64,000 bases of DNA from Acidobacteriaceae bacterium (GTDB lineage: Bacteria > Acidobacteriota > Terriglobia > Terriglobales > Acidobacteriaceae), in contig JAJPKO010000050.1 in the NCBI GenBank assembly GCA_021323655.1, forward strand, positions 35,217 to 99,216. Direction: 5' to 3'. The position numbers and the translations under genes were made by a program. Every line of letters begins with the position of its first letter. Position 1 is the first letter of the stretch. This document shows, piece by piece, positions 60,695 through 64,000 of the stretch. The notes beneath the pieces are model-generated. The model was not told where the DNA came from, ran no database searches, and was given only the letters and a program-made list of their open reading frames with translations.

Positions 60695-61682
60695 ATTCAA
60701 CCATCGTCGCCCAGTACGCTTCTCGCGGCAAGGTCTTTGTCCGCATCGAAGCTGTTCCATGGGCCGACAGCCTTTTCTCCGCTGCCACCGCGTCCTCTTC
60801 CGACAGGTACAGCCCAAACAAGGCCGAACCCGACCCCGAAAGCGCCGCATATACGGCCCTGGGCTCCAGAATGCGCTTGATTTCACCGAGAGACGGAACT
60901 TGACAAAAAACGACTTCTTCAAAGTCGTTCTGTATCCCGGTTCGGACAAGCGCGAGAAGTGGATTCTCAGGCCGGCCTTCCCTCTCAGAGAAGGCACCGG
61001 AGAGGCACGCCGAGTAGACGCGGCTCAACTCTTCGAGTCTATCGGATGCCGCCGCCGCGGTCAATCCTTGTTCCTGGGCTGCGCCACTTCCTGGCAGGTC
61101 TGCAACCGCATTTTGCAGCGCGTCCCAGTCTCGAAATGCTTGCGGCGTCGAAACCCCGACCTCCGGTAACGCCACCACACAATGCGTCTCCGGCAAATCC
61201 GGTACGGGATACACCTCCTCACCCCGCCCAAGGCCCAGCACCGCCCCGCCAATCAGAAACAGCGGCACGTCCGAACCGACTTCTTCAGCCATGCGCAGCC
61301 GTTCCGCACCCGGCAGCCGGTCACCCAGATCGCGCTCCAGCCCAATGAGCGCAGCCACCGCATTGGCCGACCCGCCCCCCAGACCACCTTGCACCGGAAG
61401 ACGCTTTTCAATATGGACGCGTACCTCGACCGAACGCCCGATCCGTGCAATGGCGCGCTCCAGCATTTTCCAGACGGTATTCCGTGAGTCAGTCGGGACA
61501 CGCTCATCATTCGATGTAATCGTGATCACCGGCGCATGCGCGGAGAGCGCCTCCACAGTCACCACATCATGCGCCGCCAGCGTCTGGTACAGCGTCGTCA
61601 ATGAATGGAATCCATCGGGGCGCGACGGCCCGATGGCCAACCCCAGGTTGATCTTGCAAAAGGAACGAACTCGCGTAGGCAT
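60693..61682 (-). CDS. ispE: 4-diphosphocytidyl-2-C-methyl-D-erythritol kinase
   Basis: IspE phosphorylates CDP-ME in the MEP pathway to isoprenoids. The 329-residue GHMP kinase has SFCKINLGLAI with the catalytic Lys, the ATP loop PVQGGLGGGSANAVAAL, and ALSGSGSALFGLY near the C-terminus. It is longer than the usual 280-300, mainly from an Ala/Gly-rich insert at about 195-245. It precedes tRNA-Gln and follows the TPR lipoprotein gene, from which it is parted by a strong terminator, so its promoter should lie in the 60-80 bp before its ATG. Confidence 0.93.
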   Translation of the reverse strand: MPTRVRSFCKINLGLAIGPSRPDGFHSLTTLYQTLAAHDVVTVEALSAHAPVITITSNDERVPTDSRNTVWKMLERAIARIGRSVEVRVHIEKRLPVQGGLGGGSANAVAALIGLERDLGDRLPGAERLRMAEEVGSDVPLFLIGGAVLGLGRGEEVYPVPDLPETHCVVALPEVGVSTPQAFRDWDALQNAVADLPGSGAAQEQGLTAAAASDRLEELSRVYSACLSGAFSEREGRPENPLLALVRTGIQNDFEEVVFCQVPSLGEIKRILEPRAVYAALSGSGSALFGLYLSEEDAVAAEKRLSAHGTASMRTKTLPREAYWATMVE

Positions 61683-61718
61683 GCAAAGTGGATTGTATCT
61701 TTTTCCTGAAAACGGAAA

Positions 61719-61740
61719 AGCCCCCGGAAATCCGGGGGCT
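61719..61740 (-). terminator. Terminator of the TPR lipoprotein gene
   Basis: AGCCCCCGGA (61719-61728) and TCCGGGGGCT (61731-61740) form a 10-bp inverted repeat with a tiny loop, followed on the minus strand by TTTTCCG. It sits 20 bp past the TPR stop. Confidence 0.85.
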
Positions 61741-61760
61741 TTTCCCAGTTCGAACAGCAG

Positions 61761-62609
61761 TTATTTCATGTTTCCCTGGCTGTCAATCACAATGCCGCCA
61801 GGCGTATTGTTCTTCTTCTGCTCGTTTTCTTTACGCGTGCCCATGGCCTTCTCGCGCCATTGATCGGCCTGCGCAATGTCTTCCTTGCGCGCCTGATCAT
61901 TGCCGCATTCCAGGTTTGCCTTCTGGCGATACGTCAGGTTCATGTATGCCATGGCGTCATCGTAATTGGGCCGGATATCCAGCGCCTTCTGCAAATACTG
62001 GAGACCTTCGCTCACCAGCTGGCCATTCTGTTCGGCCAGCTTCTGGCATGCCGCCTTCGGCATCTTCGGGTTGCCGTCGCCCTGGTCCTGCAGGCCCACA
62101 GCGGACAGCGCAGCCACCTGGTTCTTGTGCGCCACACCCCAGTCGATCACGCCGATGGTGTAGGCCGCCTCAGCATCCTGCGGGTCAACGGACAGGACCT
62201 TCTGCTGCCATTCTCTGGCCTTGTCGAACTCGTCAATCTGGAAGTACAGGCTGGCAATGCCCTTCAGGCTGCTGACGTCCTTCGGGTCCCTGGCCAGGAC
62301 CTGCTGGAAACCCTCAATGGCAAGGTTCGCATTCTTCAGGTTTTCCGGGGTCTTGAGGTCTGGCACAACCTGCTGCGCATAAGCGGTTGCCAGATAAAGG
62401 CGGGCCATCGGCAAAGAGGGATCCAAGTTCACCGCATTCTGGAAATGGCCGATTGCCTCTTCATATCTGGCATTCTTATAGGCCGCTACGCCCTTGTTCA
62501 ACTGGTCGCGCGCCTTGAGGCGGTTGCACCCGGTCACCATGGTCAGCATCGCCAGGAACGCTGCAGCCAATGCCGGAACACGTGCGAATCGTTTCATTCT
62601 GTTTCTCAT
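61761..62609 (-). CDS. TPR-repeat lipoprotein
   Basis: The 282-residue protein has a basic head, a hydrophobic signal and an MVTGC lipobox (C28), so it is probably an outer-membrane or periplasmic lipoprotein. Three to four tetratricopeptide repeats follow (about 38-170), such as ARYEEAIGHFQNAVNLDPS and FDKAREWQQKVLSVDPQDA, then a fourth after an insert with a Cys (AACQKLAEQ). TPRs scaffold protein complexes. It lies 219 bp after two ExbD genes on the same strand, which hints at a link with envelope transport, but this is not certain. Confidence 0.82.
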   Translation of the reverse strand: MRNRMKRFARVPALAAAFLAMLTMVTGCNRLKARDQLNKGVAAYKNARYEEAIGHFQNAVNLDPSLPMARLYLATAYAQQVVPDLKTPENLKNANLAIEGFQQVLARDPKDVSSLKGIASLYFQIDEFDKAREWQQKVLSVDPQDAEAAYTIGVIDWGVAHKNQVAALSAVGLQDQGDGNPKMPKAACQKLAEQNGQLVSEGLQYLQKALDIRPNYDDAMAYMNLTYRQKANLECGNDQARKEDIAQADQWREKAMGTRKENEQKKNNTPGGIVIDSQGNMK

Positions 62610-62828
62610 CTCCTCTTTGATCGCCTGATTGCCTGCATGCGGACAGGGATTACAACATCAGAGCTTTTGCCGCCATCGTGACAGGCCAGCAGCGCACTGT
62701 CCCGCAAGGCCCATGTTTAAACCGCGCACAGACCAGGATACAAATCTCTCTGCGCTGTGATTGTAATTGGTTTCCGCCGAATGGCAAACCTTCAGGCGTT
62801 GGGCCGAAAGCTGGCGCAAAAAGCGGGC

Positions 62829-63266
62829 CTACTGGCCCGCTTCAATCTTCGGAGTGACCAGTCCGATATGATCAATCCCCAGCCCTCGGGCCATGTCTAC
62901 CACTTCGGCGACTGCCTGGTAATTCAGGTCTGCGTCACCCTTGATGAACATGACCTTCTCAGCGCGGATCGAGAAAATCGCATTCAGCCGGTTCTGCAGG
63001 TCGCTCTTCGGCACCGTGTCCTGGTTGATCATGTAAGTCGGCTGGGCGCCGCCATGGGCAACAATCGAAACAACAATGTTCAGATCGTTTGCCTTCTGCT
63101 GCTGCGGGTTCTTCGGCGGCTGCGGCACCTGCGCCTCCAGGCCGTGCGGCGTGACCGGCACAATCACCATGAAGATGATCAACAGCACCAGCAGAACGTC
63201 AATCAACGGGGTAACGTTAATATCTGCACTCAGTCCACCCGGACCGGAGCCAGTTCCCATTGCCAT
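62829..63266 (-). CDS. ExbD/TolR-family biopolymer transport protein (second copy)
   Basis: The 145-residue protein has a Gly-rich head, then ADINVTPLIDVLLVLLIIFMV (about 14-34): one membrane helix with the essential Asp that takes part in proton flow. A periplasmic ExbD domain follows (about 60-140). With an ExbB/TolQ partner it uses the proton gradient to energise TonB receptors or outer-membrane constriction. It is 45 bp after another exbD on the same strand, so the operon has two ExbD-type subunits. Confidence 0.92.
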   Translation of the reverse strand: MAMGTGSGPGGLSADINVTPLIDVLLVLLIIFMVIVPVTPHGLEAQVPQPPKNPQQQKANDLNIVVSIVAHGGAQPTYMINQDTVPKSDLQNRLNAIFSIRAEKVMFIKGDADLNYQAVAEVVDMARGLGIDHIGLVTPKIEAGQ

Positions 63267-63311
63267 AAGTCAAATCCTCGTTTCTAAGCGGTCTCAACAG
63301 TTGACCTGTTG

Positions 63312-63749
63312 CTATTGCCCACCCACCTGGTTCGAGCGCTGCTCAGTCAGCAGATTCACCTGCTCGACGCCGGTGGTGCGCACCGCATCAATGGCGTCCA
63401 TCACCGTCCCGTAATGCGCGCGCGAGTCGGCGCGGAAATAAACGACCTTGTTGATCTTGTTTTGCAGCATGTCGCCCACCTTGGGACCAAGATCGGAGAT
63501 TGACACCTCGTTCTGCCCCAGGAAGACCTTGCTGTCGCGGGTCACGGCCACTACCGCTGCATCTTCATGGTCTGCGTCAGGCATGGCGGTCGCATTCTCC
63601 GTCCGCACCATGTCCACGTTCACCTTGTTCTGCAGCATTGGCGTGATGACCATGAAGATGATCAACAGCACCAGCATCACGTCCACCATAGGCGTGACGT
63701 TGATGTTTGAATTCACCTTCTTGCCTTCATCTCTCTTAACTAATGCCAT
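63312..63749 (-). CDS. ExbD/TolR-family biopolymer transport protein (first copy)
   Basis: The 145-residue protein reads SNINVTPMVDVMLVLLIIFMV near its start: one membrane helix with the proton-pathway Asp, as in its neighbour. The periplasmic domain carries VYFRADSRAHYGTVMDAIDAVR, typical of ExbD/TolR. The two copies are clearly paralogous but diverged outside the helix. It sits 128 bp after the ExbB/TolQ-type gene at the window edge. The unit is thus exbB-exbD-exbD, as in several Acidobacteriota and Bacteroidota; whether TonB lies further upstream cannot be seen. Confidence 0.92.
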   Translation of the reverse strand: MALVKRDEGKKVNSNINVTPMVDVMLVLLIIFMVITPMLQNKVNVDMVRTENATAMPDADHEDAAVVAVTRDSKVFLGQNEVSISDLGPKVGDMLQNKINKVVYFRADSRAHYGTVMDAIDAVRTTGVEQVNLLTEQRSNQVGGQ

Positions 63750-63818
63750 CTTTACTCCCCTGAATCGGGCCTTCTCATCAACTCTTGCCTGTATGCGGGC
63801 CTTGACTCACCGCCGGAG

Positions 63819-63839
63819 GCGGGGCGCAAAGCACCCCGC
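63819..63839. repeat. GC-rich hairpin between exbB- and exbD-type genes
   Basis: GCGGGG (63819-63824) and CCCCGC (63834-63839) form a 6-bp stem with a 9-nt loop in the gap after the partial ExbB-type gene. It could attenuate transcription into the exbD genes or stabilise the upstream mRNA; no T-tract follows. Confidence 0.35.
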
Positions 63840-63877
63840 TCCAAACCGCAGGATTCCCGCAATCGAACAGTACCGTC

Positions 63878-64000
63878 TTAGCGGCGGTTGCTTTGCTTCA
63901 GGAAGTAATCAATCAGTTCGCTCGAGGAGTTGTCCATCTCGACGTCAAACGCTTCCACCTTGTTGGTGAAGTAGTTGAACGTCATAACGGCCGGAATGGC
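63878..64000 (-). CDS. ExbB/TolQ/MotA-family proton channel protein, C-terminal fragment
   Basis: The last 40 residues of a gene that runs off the right edge, ending at TAA 63878-63880. It begins in AIPAVMTFNYFTNKVEAFD, the characteristic end of the third ExbB/TolQ helix with its basic exit region. An amphipathic tail follows (SSSELIDYFLKQ). This is the partner for the two ExbD proteins downstream. Helices 1-2 and the N-terminus lie outside the window. Confidence 0.85.
   Translation of the reverse strand, partial: AIPAVMTFNYFTNKVEAFDVEMDNSSSELIDYFLKQSNRR

Overview
The window reads as a chromosomal segment of an Acidobacteriota bacterium, most likely family Acidobacteriaceae. The main reasons are a 12-gene operon joining alternative complex III to a caa3-type oxidase, a CADD-type folate protein, a large BNR/choice-of-anchor D secreted protein, several small zinc-ribbon proteins of a type I associate with this group, and moderately high G+C with AT-rich intergenic gaps. 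The lineage is inferred from gene content; no rRNA gene is present.

Layout. 0-3 kb: tail of a thioredoxin-fold protein, era, lolA and an ABC permease. 3.3-10.8 kb: a RodZ-like membrane HTH protein, a nested inverted-repeat element, pheST with a PheT lacking its tRNA-binding EMAP/B2 domain, a decayed PIN-domain gene, RNase R and a bactofilin. 10.9-15.7 kb: a LysR regulator next to its probable YeiH-type target, a 56-residue small protein and dnaK with a HAIR-like operator. 15.7-17.7 kb: a compact antagonism island made of an Hcp-like tube protein, an RNase A-fold polymorphic toxin and two tandem CdiI-like immunity genes. 17.8-26.2 kb: a DHA2 exporter, tRNA-Leu, OsmC, a D-threonine-aldolase-like enzyme, MerR, small zinc proteins, CADD, tyrS and a YjbR-DUF4254 fusion. 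26.2-32.2 kb: a secreted protein, the 1,483-residue BNR protein and DinB.

32.3-46.0 kb holds the respiratory operon on the minus strand: actABCDEF, a one-helix protein of unknown function, a SCO copper chaperone, then oxidase subunits II, I, III and IV. A strong sigma70-type promoter lies upstream with a perfect 12-bp palindrome over its -10 box, and a strong terminator closes the operon. ActB, ActC and ActF would oxidise quinol, the cytochromes ActA and ActE would pass electrons on, and the CuA-cytochrome c subunit of the A2-type oxidase would receive them. 46.3-55.2 kb: two membrane glycosyltransferases (one HpnI-like), a tandem pair of MacB-type permeases without an ATPase, an HPP protein coupled to a cytochrome b-molybdopterin fusion, and a Yip1 protein.

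55.4-64 kb: a DUF5715 peptidase-like protein, then a housekeeping minus-strand run: rpsF-rpsR-rplI, rplY-pth, prs, tRNA-Gln, ispE, a TPR lipoprotein, two ExbD proteins and the end of an ExbB/TolQ protein. Several intergenic gaps carry hairpins or repeats that look like dispersed elements. No CRISPR array, insertion sequence, integrase or rRNA was seen.
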